From the NCBI GenBank assembly GCA_016791425.1, contig JAEUMQ010000023.1, positions 124,001 to 188,000 of the forward strand: a stretch of 64,000 nucleotides of DNA. The letters run 5' to 3'. This stretch comes from Hyphomonadaceae bacterium. Lineage in GTDB: Bacteria > Pseudomonadota > Alphaproteobacteria > Caulobacterales > Aquidulcibacteraceae. Below the pieces are notes generated by a model that saw nothing but the letters and a program-made list of their open reading frames with translations, was not told where the DNA came from and did no database searches. Made by a program: the position numbers and the translations under genes. Below, one piece after another: positions 53,664 through 62,303 of this stretch. The number at the start of each line of letters is the position of its first letter. The first letter of the stretch is position 1.

Positions 53664-55220
53664 ATGGGCCAAGCAGCCGGCGCGACGTCATCCGGCGCCA
53701 AAACGGGGCGCCAGGAGGGAGCTTTTCGTTGGCGGACGCTCGTGCGTCCGCTGGCGCCGCAGCCTGAGACCCAGGCGCAGGCGCGCCGCACCCGCGCCTT
53801 TCCGGAGTTCGCCCCGACCAAGGGCGGGATCCCGCCGGTCCTGACCTCCCGGCTGCTCGCCGGGATCGACTGGACCCTGCTCGCCGTCGCTTTCGCAGCG
53901 GCGGCACAGTTTTCCTACGCCCTGCCGGTGCAGGACCTGAAGCTCGGCGCGGCGATCTCGCTCGCCTGGGTGCTCCTGCTCCTCAAGGTCGGGCTGTGGC
54001 TCGTGCAAGCCTACGCCCCGGGCGCGGGCCTCAAGCATGCCGAGCGCGCGCTTGGCGGTCTGGCGCTCGGCGCCCTCGCCGGCCTCGCCGCCTCCGCCTT
54101 CTTTGCGCCGGACGACCGCTCGGCCATCGCGCTTGCGGTCATCCTGCCGGTCACCGCGCTCGCGATGACGCTCGCGCACGCAGGCGCCTTCTGGCTGATC
54201 GGCCGCGCCGAGCGCGCCGGCGCCAACGCGGAAACCGCCATCATCGTCGGCGCCACCGCGGCCGCCAGCCGGCTCATCACGCGCGCGCGCATCAACGGAT
54301 CGCTGCGCGTCGTCGCGGTCGTCGATGACCGCATCCGCCGCGCGCCCGCGCGCGTGGAGAGCGTGCCTGTCGCCGGCAACGTCAACGATCTCATGAGCTG
54401 GGAGCGGCTCCCGGACGTCGATCGCATCATCGTGGCGTTCGACGCCGGCGGCGATGCGCGGGCGCGCGACATCGTGCATCGCCTGCGCTCACTGCCGCAG
54501 CGCGTCGATCTGGCCATCGACGTCAAGCCGCAGGGCAACAACATGGACCGCCGCCTCGACGCAGCGGCCTCCATCGCCTGCATCTCCGGCGGCTATGTTC
54601 AACCCGGCCTCTCGCTGGCCAAGCGCGCGTTCGACGTCGCGATGGGCGCGCTCATGCTCTGCGCATTCATGCCGCTGATGACGCTCATCGCCATCGCGAT
54701 CAAGCTCGACAGCCGCGGGCCCGTGCTCTTCATGCAATCGCGCCACGGCCTCAACAACCGCGTCATCAAGGTGTTCAAGTTCCGCACGATGCGGCATGAG
54801 CCGAAGGCGACCCAGCAAGGCGTGCTCGCGCAGACGAAGCACAAGGACCCGCGCATCACGCGCATCGGCGGGTTCCTGCGCGCCACCAGCCTCGATGAGC
54901 TGCCGCAGCTCTTCAACGTCCTCAAGGGCGACATGTCGCTCGTCGGCCCGCGCCCGCACGCGATCAACATGCGCGCGGCCGGCGACACCCCGCTCGACCG
55001 GGTCACGCACGAATACGCGCACCGCCACCGCGTGCGTCCGGGCCTCACCGGCTGGGCGCAGGTGAACGGCTCGCGCGGGCCGATCGAATCCCCCGAAGCC
55101 GTTCGCGAGCGCGTCCGCCTCGATCTGGAATACATCCACAACGCATCGGTCTGGCTCGACCTCTGGATCATGATGCGCACGGTTCCCGCCCTCCTGGGCG
55201 ACAAGCAGTGCACGCGTTGA
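53664..55220 (+). CDS. Polyprenyl glycosylphosphotransferase (exopolysaccharide initiation)
   Basis: 518 aa. Transfers a sugar-1-phosphate to undecaprenyl phosphate to start polysaccharide assembly. About four N-terminal membrane segments (70-185), a nucleotide-binding-like region (about 195-300), then the bacterial sugar transferase domain after one more membrane helix (KRAFDVAMGALMLCAFMPLMTL). Catalytic-domain motifs KVFKFRTM, TSLDELPQLFNVLKGDMSLVGPRP and VRPGLTGWAQVNG are present. The first sugar cannot be assigned. A deacetylase-fold gene follows after 10 bases. Confidence 0.92.
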   Translation: MGQAAGATSSGAKTGRQEGAFRWRTLVRPLAPQPETQAQARRTRAFPEFAPTKGGIPPVLTSRLLAGIDWTLLAVAFAAAAQFSYALPVQDLKLGAAISLAWVLLLLKVGLWLVQAYAPGAGLKHAERALGGLALGALAGLAASAFFAPDDRSAIALAVILPVTALAMTLAHAGAFWLIGRAERAGANAETAIIVGATAAASRLITRARINGSLRVVAVVDDRIRRAPARVESVPVAGNVNDLMSWERLPDVDRIIVAFDAGGDARARDIVHRLRSLPQRVDLAIDVKPQGNNMDRRLDAAASIACISGGYVQPGLSLAKRAFDVAMGALMLCAFMPLMTLIAIAIKLDSRGPVLFMQSRHGLNNRVIKVFKFRTMRHEPKATQQGVLAQTKHKDPRITRIGGFLRATSLDELPQLFNVLKGDMSLVGPRPHAINMRAAGDTPLDRVTHEYAHRHRVRPGLTGWAQVNGSRGPIESPEAVRERVRLDLEYIHNASVWLDLWIMMRTVPALLGDKQCTR

Positions 55221-55230
55221 GGAGCGCGAC

Positions 55231-55989
55231 ATGAGAACCAACGACACCCATCTCGGCGACAAGATCGGTCGCGGCCTGGTGCGCGCAAGCTGCGCCAGGC
55301 CCGCCCATGTCGATCTGGAGCGAGCCATCCTCTCAGTCACGTTCGACGGGTTCACCCGATCGGCGGCCACCACCGGCGCAGCTTCGCTCGAGCGGTTCTA
55401 TGCGCGCGGCACCTTCTACGCCGCGTGCGGGCTCATGGGCGCCGCCGCCGACGGCCCCTCGTTCACGGCGGAAGACGCCAAGCGTCTTGAAGCGGCCGGC
55501 CATGAGATCGGCTGCCACACCTATTCCTTCCTCGACTGCATGAAGGCGCCAGCCAACGAAGTACTCGAGGAATGCGGCCGTAACGCCATCGAGCTCGCGC
55601 TCGCGGGCGCGCAGAAGCCGATGCGCTCGATCGCGTTCCCGTTCGGCGAGCCCAGCGGGCGCCTGAAGCGCGATCTGCCGGAAGATTTCGTGGCCGGCCG
55701 CGGCCAGACACCGGGGTTGAACAGCGGCCGGGTGGACATGGCTCAGCTCAAGTCCTTCCCCGTCGGGGGCTGGGACAACATGGAGCCGCTCGTGCTCATG
55801 CTCGACAAGGCCGCGCGCACGGGCGCGTGGATGATCGTGCACATGCAGGATCTGGCGATCGACTCCTCGGCAGGCTCAGGCACGCCGACCGGCGTGCTCG
55901 GCGCGCTGCTGCGGCGCGCGTGCGAGCTCAAGGTGGACATCCTGCCGGTCGGGGAAGCCGCCGATATCATTCTCGCGGATCAAGAATAG
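55231..55989 (+). CDS. Polysaccharide deacetylase-fold protein with altered active site
   Basis: 252 aa NodB-like fold. The first motif is SVTFDGF (Asp39) where active enzymes have TFDDG, so the metal-binding second Asp is missing; the second motif is GCHTYSF (His96), with Phe100 replacing the second His of H-x-x-x-H. Later motifs (SIAFPFGEPS, VHMQDL) remain. It is probably inactive as a usual deacetylase, or uses a different metal site. Tightly linked to the glycosylphosphotransferase. Confidence 0.75.
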   Translation: MRTNDTHLGDKIGRGLVRASCARPAHVDLERAILSVTFDGFTRSAATTGAASLERFYARGTFYAACGLMGAAADGPSFTAEDAKRLEAAGHEIGCHTYSFLDCMKAPANEVLEECGRNAIELALAGAQKPMRSIAFPFGEPSGRLKRDLPEDFVAGRGQTPGLNSGRVDMAQLKSFPVGGWDNMEPLVLMLDKAARTGAWMIVHMQDLAIDSSAGSGTPTGVLGALLRRACELKVDILPVGEAADIILADQE

Positions 55990-56016
55990 GACAACGGGAC
56001 GTTACTCCCCTCGCAC

Positions 56017-56037
56017 GCTTCTTGCTCACGAAGAAGC
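56017..56037. other. Perfect hairpin after the deacetylase-like gene
   Basis: GCTTCTT and AAGAAGC form a 7-bp stem with a 7-base loop, 28 bases past the stop and 21 before the small lipoprotein gene. There is no T-run, so it is not a clear terminator. Confidence 0.4.
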
Positions 56038-56058
56038 AATCCTAGCGAGGGAATGACA

Positions 56059-56178
56059 ATGTCGAACAGTGTGTTTGCGGCGTTCGCCATGATGATCGTC
56101 GTCGGCTTCGCGGGATGCGCCGCCACCACGCAGGTGCGCGAGGCGGCCGCCGCCGCGCAACAGCAGAAGCAACCATAG
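56059..56178 (+). CDS. Very small lipoprotein
   Basis: 39 aa. A hydrophobic N-terminus (SVFAAFAMMIVVGFAGC) ends in a lipobox GFAGC, and the mature part is 20 residues, Ala/Gln-rich (QVREAAAAAQQQKQ). GAGGGA lies 7 bases before ATG 56059; the ATG at 56053 is too close to it. Resembles entericidin-sized or Lpp-like small lipoproteins; function unknown. Confidence 0.6.
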   Translation: MSNSVFAAFAMMIVVGFAGCAATTQVREAAAAAQQQKQP

Positions 56179-56221
56179 GATAAAGACACAAAGACGCGGG
56201 CGCTCACACCTGTCGCTGCGC

Positions 56222-56497
56222 TCAGTGACGGCGGGAGAGCCACTCGCGCGCGGCGCGCTGGGCGTCGGCGATCTGGTTCTGGGTCATCTGGTCGGCGAGC
56301 TCGCGGCGGCACTCCTTCGCCGCTTCAGAGCCGCGCATCGCCGCGAGGTTGAACCACATGTGCGCGCGCACCAGGTCCACTTCGCCGGTCTGGCCGGTCG
56401 AATAGATGAGGCCGAGCTTGTAGAGATCGGTGGGGCAGGCTTCGGGCTGCATGGCGGCGCCATGCGCCTCCTGGATCTCGGAATCTGTGAACGCCAT
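56222..56497 (-). CDS. Sel1-like repeat small protein
   Basis: 91 aa. DLYKLGLIYSTGQTGEVDLVRAHMWFNLAAMRGSEAA is the body of a Sel1/TPR-like unit, followed by AKECRRELADQMTQNQIADAQRAAREWL, the usual ending of alphaproteobacterial Sel1-type proteins. No signal peptide. Likely a small adaptor; stands alone. Confidence 0.75.
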   Translation of the reverse strand: MAFTDSEIQEAHGAAMQPEACPTDLYKLGLIYSTGQTGEVDLVRAHMWFNLAAMRGSEAAKECRRELADQMTQNQIADAQRAAREWLSRRH

Positions 56498-56696
56498 TGT
56501 CGCGTACTCCCCTCGTGCAAAAGCGGGAGGGCGCGCGTTATGCGTTCATCCGCCCCGCCCCACCATGCCGGCGCAATTGCCTGCATGGCGGAAATATGGC
56601 GCGGCTATTTTGAAATAGGGTTAAGCCGGAACAGGCGCACACGGATAATCCGCATGCGGATGCTTTCGGCGCGGCCATTGTTTCGATGCGCGTCGA

Positions 56697-57461
56697 TTAA
56701 TTCGCGTTGGCGCGCGCCGCGTCGGCGATCGATTGCGCCGTCTGGCCGAACAAGTTCTTCACCGTGCTGTTAAGCTCATCCTTGTTCATGTCCGGGATGG
56801 CACGGCGCAGCTCGGCGCCGACGGCCGCGCCCTTCTGCACCGCCGGACGGGCGCCCACGCGCTCCAGCCATGCGCGGAGGTGCGGGAATGCGGCCACGCT
56901 CTCAGGGCCCGCAAGCCTTACCGCACCGTTCACCCACGGCCAGGAAGCCATGTCCGCAATGGAATATTCACCGGCAAGGAAAGCATTGTCGGCAAGGCGG
57001 CGATCGAGCACGCCATAGAGACGGTCAACCTCGTTGGCGAAACGCTTCTGCGCATATGCCAGCTGGGCGGGATCCTCGACGAATTTCGGTGCGTAGACCG
57101 AAAAGTGGCCGCGCTGGCCGGTCGCGGGGCCGAGATTGGCCATTTGCCAGAAAAGCCATTCCTCGACCGCGACGCGCTGGCGTTCATCACCGGGATAGAA
57201 CTTGCCCGTCTTGCGCCCTAGATATTGCAGGATGGCGCCCGACTCGAAGACCGAGATCGGCGCGCCGCCCGGCCCCTCTGGATCGATGATCGCCGGCATG
57301 CGGTTGTTCGGGCTGATCTTCAGAAAGTCCGGCTTGAACTGGTCGCCCGCGGAGATGTTCACCGGCTTCAACGCGTAGGGCAGCGCCATCTCCTCCAGCG
57401 CGATGGAGATCTTGAGCCCATTCGGCGTAGGCCAGAAATAGAGTTCGATGGGGTGGGTCAT
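56697..57461 (-). CDS. Glutathione S-transferase family protein (Nu/Ure2p-like)
   Basis: 254 aa from ATG 57461. The N-terminal thioredoxin-like domain has ELYFWPTPNGLKISIALEEM and NNRMPAIIDPEG (cis-Pro) and VFESGAILQYLG (glutathione gamma-Glu site); the helical domain has DMASWPWVNG. The WPTPNGLK start is typical of YfcG/YghU-like disulfide-bond oxidoreductases. The C-terminal extension after residue 210 is longer than usual. Stands alone. Confidence 0.88.
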   Translation of the reverse strand: MTHPIELYFWPTPNGLKISIALEEMALPYALKPVNISAGDQFKPDFLKISPNNRMPAIIDPEGPGGAPISVFESGAILQYLGRKTGKFYPGDERQRVAVEEWLFWQMANLGPATGQRGHFSVYAPKFVEDPAQLAYAQKRFANEVDRLYGVLDRRLADNAFLAGEYSIADMASWPWVNGAVRLAGPESVAAFPHLRAWLERVGARPAVQKGAAVGAELRRAIPDMNKDELNSTVKNLFGQTAQSIADAARANAN

Positions 57462-57589
57462 GGTGCGGCTCCTTCGACCAAGATGGCGCGAGCGAAGGGC
57501 GTGCGCCATCGCACGGCGCGTTAGAAATTCTGTACCGGCGTTAAGCGGCCTCGCACGTTCGTGAACAAGTTTCTGCGACGGAAACCCAT

Positions 57590-57618
57590 CTGAACGACCC
57601 GTTCAGGCTGAGTTCAGC
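57590..57618. promoter_or_regulatory. Operator cluster before the RcnB-like gene
   Basis: CTGAACGACCCGTTCAG (7-bp arms, 3-base spacer) is followed at once by GCTGAGTTCAGC. The stretch also holds GTTCAG twice, 11 bases apart, the spacing of an OmpR-type direct repeat. It is about 90 bases before the start codon at 57705. Confidence 0.5.
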
Positions 57619-57704
57619 CGCGGGGCGCCATCGTCCGGGCGACGAGGGAGCTATCTCCCGCCGCCGACCGTTGGTTCGGCGGGACAGGATCAAGGAGCCT
57701 GCTC

Positions 57705-58217
57705 ATGAAGAAGCTTGTTATCGCCGCCGCGGCCGCGATGACCGTGCTGAGCCCGCTCGCGGCAACGAGCGCCTCGGCGGATCCGCGCGACTACCGCCAA
57801 GGCTATCGCGAAGGGGACCGGCGCGGCGATTGGGATCGCGGCGATCGCTATGACCGCCGGGATGATCGGCGCGATTATCGTCGCGGCTACCGCGAAGGCT
57901 ATCGGCACGATCGCTGGGATGATCGCCGCTACAACGGCTATTACTACCAGAACCGCTGGAACTACGGCCCGCCCCCGTCCGCCTATTACGGGCGGCCAGG
58001 CTTCCGCGCAGACTATCGCGACTGGCGCCGCGGCGACCGCCTCCCGGGTTACTACCGGTCCCGCTATATTGTCGTGCGCGACTATGACCGCTACGGCCTC
58101 AGGTATCCGCCGCGCGGCTACCATTGGGTCCGCGACGATCGCGGCGGTTACCTGCTGGTCGGCATCGCGACCGGCATCATCCTCGGCAGCATGCTTGACG
58201 GCTACGGCCGCTACTAA
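57705..58217 (+). CDS. RcnB-family / RGYREG-repeat periplasmic protein
   Basis: 170 aa. A signal peptide ends at SASA (about residue 25). The middle is very rich in Tyr, Arg, Asp and Gly with repeated YRxGYREG/DRRDDRRDYR units. The C-terminus, LRYPPRGYHWVRDDRGGYLLVGIATGIILG, is the conserved RcnB-type end. The family is linked to nickel/cobalt homeostasis in E. coli, but most alphaproteobacterial members are untested. Confidence 0.82.
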   Translation: MKKLVIAAAAAMTVLSPLAATSASADPRDYRQGYREGDRRGDWDRGDRYDRRDDRRDYRRGYREGYRHDRWDDRRYNGYYYQNRWNYGPPPSAYYGRPGFRADYRDWRRGDRLPGYYRSRYIVVRDYDRYGLRYPPRGYHWVRDDRGGYLLVGIATGIILGSMLDGYGRY

Positions 58218-58239
58218 GCGCCAACCAACCCGGCACGCG

Positions 58240-58268
58240 CCGCCCCGGAAGGGATTCCGGGGCGGTTC
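58240..58268 (+). terminator. Hairpin terminator after the RcnB-like gene
   Basis: CCGCCCCGGAA and TTCCGGGGCGG form a perfect 11-bp stem with a GGGA loop 22 bases past the stop, followed only by TTCG. Confidence 0.55.
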
Positions 58269-58375
58269 GCGTTGGTTGCGTCGTCATTCAGATCTCTCAC
58301 CGCTTCGTGCACGGCAACTTCTTGGAAACCAAGTTGGCTGCATTGTGAGCGTCCAGGCGCCGGGGGAGCTCTGCA

Positions 58376-58594
58376 ATGCTGGCTTATCTTTGGTTCTGTG
58401 TGATGCTGAGAGCTGTTTCTCCCGGCGCCGACGAGATCATCACCCGCTATAATCGCGCGATGGAGGCGTTCCTGTCGGCCGGCATGGACTCGATGCCCGC
58501 TCCGGCGCTCGCGGCCGTCGCCGACCTGCCGGAGGCGACGCCGGTGCACGGGATGCAGCACAAGCTCGAGCGTGCGTTCCGCCGCTACGCCTGA
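58376..58594 (+). CDS. Small hypothetical protein
   Basis: 72 aa or 63 aa from an internal ATG. GGGGGAGCT precedes the first ATG by about 6 bases. The part from MLRAVSPGADEIITRYNRAMEAFL to the end has a plausible coding composition with a helical look, but there are no motifs. It fits the space between the RcnB-like gene and a converging membrane protein gene. Not recognised; may be spurious. Confidence 0.35.
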   Translation: MLAYLWFCVMLRAVSPGADEIITRYNRAMEAFLSAGMDSMPAPALAAVADLPEATPVHGMQHKLERAFRRYA

Positions 58595-58600
58595 GCCGCG

Positions 58601-58954
58601 CTAGTCGAACGCGTCGGCGGCGGCGGTAAATCCGAACATTCCGTAAAGCATCGCCACGGCTATGAGCGCTGCGAAGATCGCGCCGACGCCCCACAAGCCG
58701 AAGCGCAACAGCCGCCGGGCGTCAGATCGCGCCGCCAACTGGATCGCCAGATCGATAGGATAGGCCGCGCAATAGGCCAGGTTGGCGGCCACCGCCAAGA
58801 ACAGCAGCGTCGGCGCCATGGCGAGCCATTGCTCCCACCGTTCGCCGGTGGCGAATGCTCCGATGAGCACGATGAGCGCCAGGAGCAGATTGTACGGCAG
58901 CCGTGCGACCTCCCAGAAGCGGATCGCCTCCATGATGTTCGCGCGCGTGAGCAT
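58601..58954 (-). CDS. Hypothetical membrane protein
   Basis: 117 aa with three hydrophobic segments: YNLLLALIVLIGAFA, APTLLFLAVAANLAYCAAYPIDLAI, and LWGVGAIFAALIAVAMLYGMFGF. No known family recognised. It starts by 58954, 105 bases from the next gene on the other strand. Confidence 0.6.
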   Translation of the reverse strand: MLTRANIMEAIRFWEVARLPYNLLLALIVLIGAFATGERWEQWLAMAPTLLFLAVAANLAYCAAYPIDLAIQLAARSDARRLLRFGLWGVGAIFAALIAVAMLYGMFGFTAAADAFD

Positions 58955-59058
58955 TCCGTCAGGGCTCCTTGCCCCATGGTCTTGAACGAAGGCGCGCGAG
59001 GCGTCGAGGGGGCGTTCCTGCTCGCCGACTTCTAAGCCGCGCGCTATCTAGCTGCACC

Positions 59059-60021
59059 TTGACCCAATACTCGCTTGCCACGGTCGTGTTTGAGGGGGAC
59101 GTGCACGCCTTGGAGCTGCAGGCCCGTTCCCTCCGGCGCTATTGCTCCCCCGAGCTTTTCTCCACGATCCTGGTCGTTGACAATAGTGCGCGCGTGACGC
59201 CCGCCTCCCACCGCGAGCGCCTCCTTGAGGCGTATGGGGCGCTCGCCCCGAAGGTTCAGTTCGTGGATCGAAGCTCGCTGGGGACACTGCGCGGGGTGGA
59301 CGGCTGGTGGCGTCAGCAGGTTCTCAAGATCAAGGTCGCGGAAATCGTCCAGACCGAGCGCTACATCGTCCTCGACGCGAAGAACCACTTGGTCCGGCCG
59401 CTCACACGCGAGTGTTTTCAAACGCACGACGGGCGCATGAAGATGGGCGTCCACAGCTATTCGGGGCACTCCCTTCGGCGCCACCTGGAACGGGCGCTTG
59501 ACTATTTCGGGATGGCCAAGGAGCCGAGCTTGGAGCGGTTCTCAGCCACAACGCCTCCGTTCGCTTTCGACACCGCGACGGTGCGCGAGCTTATCGCTTG
59601 GGTTAGCAAGCGGGAAGGGACGCCCTACGAGCGGGTTGTTGTCGCGCGGGGGCTTACTGAGTTCTTTCTCTACGGCGCTTTCGTTCGCAGCCAAGGGCGC
59701 TTCGATCAGCTCTATTGCGAAGATGAGAGCGCGAGTGCTGCGATTTGGCGCGGCCGCGCGACCGCCGAAGCGTGTGCGGAAGCGATTGCCGTTTCGCATG
59801 CGACCCAAACGCCCTGGTTTAGCATACAACGTGACGCGGTTCCAAAGTTGGGGCGCTCCGCGCGCGATCTGGTCGCCGAGTTCTGGACCGACCGAGGACT
59901 CTTCCTCAACAAGAGCGCCAGCGCAGCGTTCCTGACGCTCCTCCGGCGCGCGGCGCTATTCCATCTGGTCAGGAGCTTGCCGGCGCGCGCCATGCGACGC
60001 GCCGGGCTGCGCCGCGTCTAG
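59059..60021 (+). CDS. DUF6492-like putative glycosyltransferase
   Basis: 320 aa from TTG 59059 (TLTQYSLATVVFEGDVHALELQARSLRRYC). The open frame reaches back to an ATG at 58969 but that part looks non-coding. The middle contains VDNSAR, GWWRQQVLKIKVAEIV and YIVLDAKNHLVRPL, which resemble the GT-A-like core of DUF6492. A GYF.. membrane tail is absent; the C-terminus is a basic helix. Codon usage is less GC-biased at third positions in places than in the neighbours, perhaps a later arrival. Function unproven. Confidence 0.6.
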   Translation: MTQYSLATVVFEGDVHALELQARSLRRYCSPELFSTILVVDNSARVTPASHRERLLEAYGALAPKVQFVDRSSLGTLRGVDGWWRQQVLKIKVAEIVQTERYIVLDAKNHLVRPLTRECFQTHDGRMKMGVHSYSGHSLRRHLERALDYFGMAKEPSLERFSATTPPFAFDTATVRELIAWVSKREGTPYERVVVARGLTEFFLYGAFVRSQGRFDQLYCEDESASAAIWRGRATAEACAEAIAVSHATQTPWFSIQRDAVPKLGRSARDLVAEFWTDRGLFLNKSASAAFLTLLRRAALFHLVRSLPARAMRRAGLRRV

Positions 60022-60025
60022 CTCG

Positions 60026-61510
60026 CTAAACCCCGAGCTTCGCCTTGAGGATCTGATTGACGATCTGCGGGTTGGCCTTGCCGCCGGTCGCCTTCATCGC
60101 CTGACCGACCCACCAGCCGAAGGCTTTCGGGTTCTTCTTCACGTCCTCGACCTTGTCGGGGTTCGCGGCGAGGAGATCGTCGATCGCCTTTTCAATGGCG
60201 CCGGTGTCGGTGACCTGCTTCAGGCCTTCGCGCTCTACGATCGCGGCAGGATCATCCCCCGTCTCGAACATCTTGGCGAAGACGTCCTTGGCGATCTTGC
60301 CGTTGATCACGCTCTCCTGGATGAGCCCCAGGAGTGCGCCCAATTGCTCGGCCTTCACGGGCGAGGCGGAGAGCTCAAGCCCGGCCTTGTTGAGCGCACC
60401 GAACAATTCCTGCGTCACCCAGTTCGCGGCGAGCTTGGCGTCGCGGCCCTTCGCAACGGTCTCGAAATACGCCGCGGATTCTGAATCGCCCGACAGCACG
60501 CCGGCGTCATAGGCGGTAAGCCCGTAGCTCTCCATGAAGCGGCGCTTCTTCGCGTCCGGCAGCTCCGGCAGCGACGCGCGGATCTCGTCGATCCATTTCT
60601 GCTCGATCTCCAGCGGCAGCAGATCGGGATCGGGGAAGTAGCGGTAATCGTGCGCGTCTTCCTTCGAGCGCATCGTGCGCGTCTCGCCGGTATTGGCGTC
60701 GAAGAGCCGCGTCTCCTGATCGATCTTGCCGCCCTCCTCCAGGATATCGATCTGGCGGCGCGCCTCGAATTCGATGGCTTGGGCCATGAAGCGCACCGAG
60801 TTGACGTTCTTGATCTCGCAGCGCGTGCCCCATTCCTTGGTGCCGGCGCGGCGCACCGAGACGTTCACGTCGGCGCGCATGGAGCCTTCCTCCATGTTGC
60901 CGTCGCAAGTGCCGAGCGCGCGGACGATCGCGCGAAGCTTGTTGAAATAGGCGCCGGCCTCTTTCGCCGAGCGCATGTCCGGGCGCGAGACGATCTCCAT
61001 CAGCGCGACGCCGGCGCGATTGAGATCGACGAACGTCTCGGAGGGCGAGAGATCATGGATCGACTTGCCCGCGTCCTGCTCCAGGTGCAGCCGCTCGATG
61101 CGGATCGTCACCGGCGCCTCGTCGACCTCGATCTCGACTTCGCCCTCCCCGACGATCGGCTCCTTGAACTGGGAGATCTGATATCCGGCCGGCAGATCGG
61201 GATAGAAATAGTTCTTCCGGTCGAAGCGCGAGAAGGTGTTGATCTGCGCGTTGAGACCAAGGCCCGTGCGGATCGCCTGCTCGACGCAGTATTTGTTGAT
61301 CACCGGCAGCATGCCCGGCATCGCGGCATCCACGAGGCTCACATGCGCGTTCGGCGCGCCGCCATAGGCGGCCGAGGCGCCCGAAAAGAGCTTCGCCTGC
61401 GAGGTGACCTGGGCGTGCACCTCGAGGCCGATGATCACTTCCCAGGCGCCCTTCGCGCCGTCAATCAGCTGGTCCTTGCGGGCCGAGCGCACGTCTAGTT
61501 CGGTCGTCAT
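60026..61510 (-). CDS. gatB: Aspartyl/glutamyl-tRNA amidotransferase subunit B
   Basis: 494 aa. With GatA and GatC it converts Glu-tRNA-Gln or Asp-tRNA-Asn to the amide form. [38 protein letters not shown] and [16 protein letters not shown] are hallmarks of the family; the C-terminal YqeY-like tail ends [15 protein letters not shown]. gatA and gatC are not adjacent in the window. Confidence 0.97.
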   Translation of the reverse strand: MTTELDVRSARKDQLIDGAKGAWEVIIGLEVHAQVTSQAKLFSGASAAYGGAPNAHVSLVDAAMPGMLPVINKYCVEQAIRTGLGLNAQINTFSRFDRKNYFYPDLPAGYQISQFKEPIVGEGEVEIEVDEAPVTIRIERLHLEQDAGKSIHDLSPSETFVDLNRAGVALMEIVSRPDMRSAKEAGAYFNKLRAIVRALGTCDGNMEEGSMRADVNVSVRRAGTKEWGTRCEIKNVNSVRFMAQAIEFEARRQIDILEEGGKIDQETRLFDANTGETRTMRSKEDAHDYRYFPDPDLLPLEIEQKWIDEIRASLPELPDAKKRRFMESYGLTAYDAGVLSGDSESAAYFETVAKGRDAKLAANWVTQELFGALNKAGLELSASPVKAEQLGALLGLIQESVINGKIAKDVFAKMFETGDDPAAIVEREGLKQVTDTGAIEKAIDDLLAANPDKVEDVKKNPKAFGWWVGQAMKATGGKANPQIVNQILKAKLGV

Positions 61511-61560
61511 AAGGGCTATTTAGGCGGTTCGCGTCCGCCCGTCACCGCCCGGGGGCCCGC

Positions 61561-61998
61561 CTAATCCGTGACGAGGTTGCCCAGAAGGTCCTCGGTGCGC
61601 TCCACGCGGACGAGCACGGCGAACCCCTTCTTCTCCGGGTCGGAATTCTTTTCCGGATCGATCAGCCGGCGCCAGACCTCGTCATAGAATTGGCCGGACT
61701 TGTGGATCGAGGCGATCCCGTAGAAGCGCACCAGGCCGCCAATGGGGAGCACGCCCGATTCCTTCAGGCCCCAATTGTGCAGGTACACGGTCACCTTCGA
61801 GCCGTCGTGCAGGTTGGCGTTGGTCGATCCGCGGCCCCGCTCCCAGATCGAAAGATGGTCGTCGTCGAACGCCTGCACGCTGCCGCGCGGGGTCACCTGG
61901 GCGTAGCCGTTGGGCAGCACTGTCGCCACCAAACAGGGGGTCTGCGGGAAAGCCGCCATGATCGGTTGGTGCAGTTTCTTCGGAATGGTCGCCATCAT
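61561..61998 (-). CDS. Pyridoxamine 5'-phosphate oxidase-fold (FMN-binding-like) protein
   Basis: 145 aa. CLVATVLPNGYAQVTPRGSVQAFDDDHLSIWERGRGSTNANL is the split-barrel flavin core, and KVTVYLHNW a later strand. Resembles general-stress or F420/FMN-dependent small flavoproteins. GGGAGG precedes the double ATG. Downstream of the candidate small RNA on the same strand. Confidence 0.8.
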   Translation of the reverse strand: MMATIPKKLHQPIMAAFPQTPCLVATVLPNGYAQVTPRGSVQAFDDDHLSIWERGRGSTNANLHDGSKVTVYLHNWGLKESGVLPIGGLVRFYGIASIHKSGQFYDEVWRRLIDPEKNSDPEKKGFAVLVRVERTEDLLGNLVTD

Positions 61999-62089
61999 GC
62001 CCTCCCAACAGCCCGGCTACTTGTTGCCGATGTAACAGAAGGCCGCGGGGAATTCTCCCCCCTTTCCGCGCGCCGAAGACGGGGCGACC

Positions 62090-62130
62090 AAAAAAAAATC
62101 GCCCCCGCGGCAGGGATGGCGCGGGGGCGA
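62090..62130 (-). terminator. Strong intrinsic terminator with no protein gene upstream
   Basis: On the minus strand an 11-bp GC stem (62099-62109 with 62120-62130, 10-base loop) is followed by nine T residues (62090-62098). No real minus-strand gene ends nearby, so it probably ends a small RNA. Confidence 0.85.
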
Positions 62131-62195
62131 GGAATTGGGAGGAGGTTGAACGCTTCCCCTCAAGCAAGAACTCTGCCGGCTCGTTTCGCCCAGGT
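62090..62195 (-). ncRNA. Candidate trans-acting small RNA with anti-Shine-Dalgarno motif
   Basis: The minus-strand stretch ending at the strong terminator contains CCTCCTCCC (62137-62145 read in reverse), complementary to ribosome-binding sites, 6 bases before the terminator stem. It can be held in a loop between GGAA and TTCC. This layout resembles alphaproteobacterial small RNAs with C-rich loops, such as the alpha-r14 group and GsrN. The 5' end is estimated; no promoter was recognised with confidence. The rest of the 305-base gap (61999-62303) holds nothing else clear. Confidence 0.55.
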
Positions 62196-62303
62196 TTTGT
62201 CCCGAACTGGCCCGCGCCCCGCGACGGCGGCGGCGGCTCGGCCCACCCGCAGTGGCGCGATCTGTGCGTGAGCGGGCGGAAGAACAGGCGGGAACCCCAG
62301 ACA

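Noticed and set aside
58316-58337. CAACTT-N10-AAGTTG hairpin after the RcnB-like gene
   Set aside because: Short stem, no T-run, not near a start; no function suggested.
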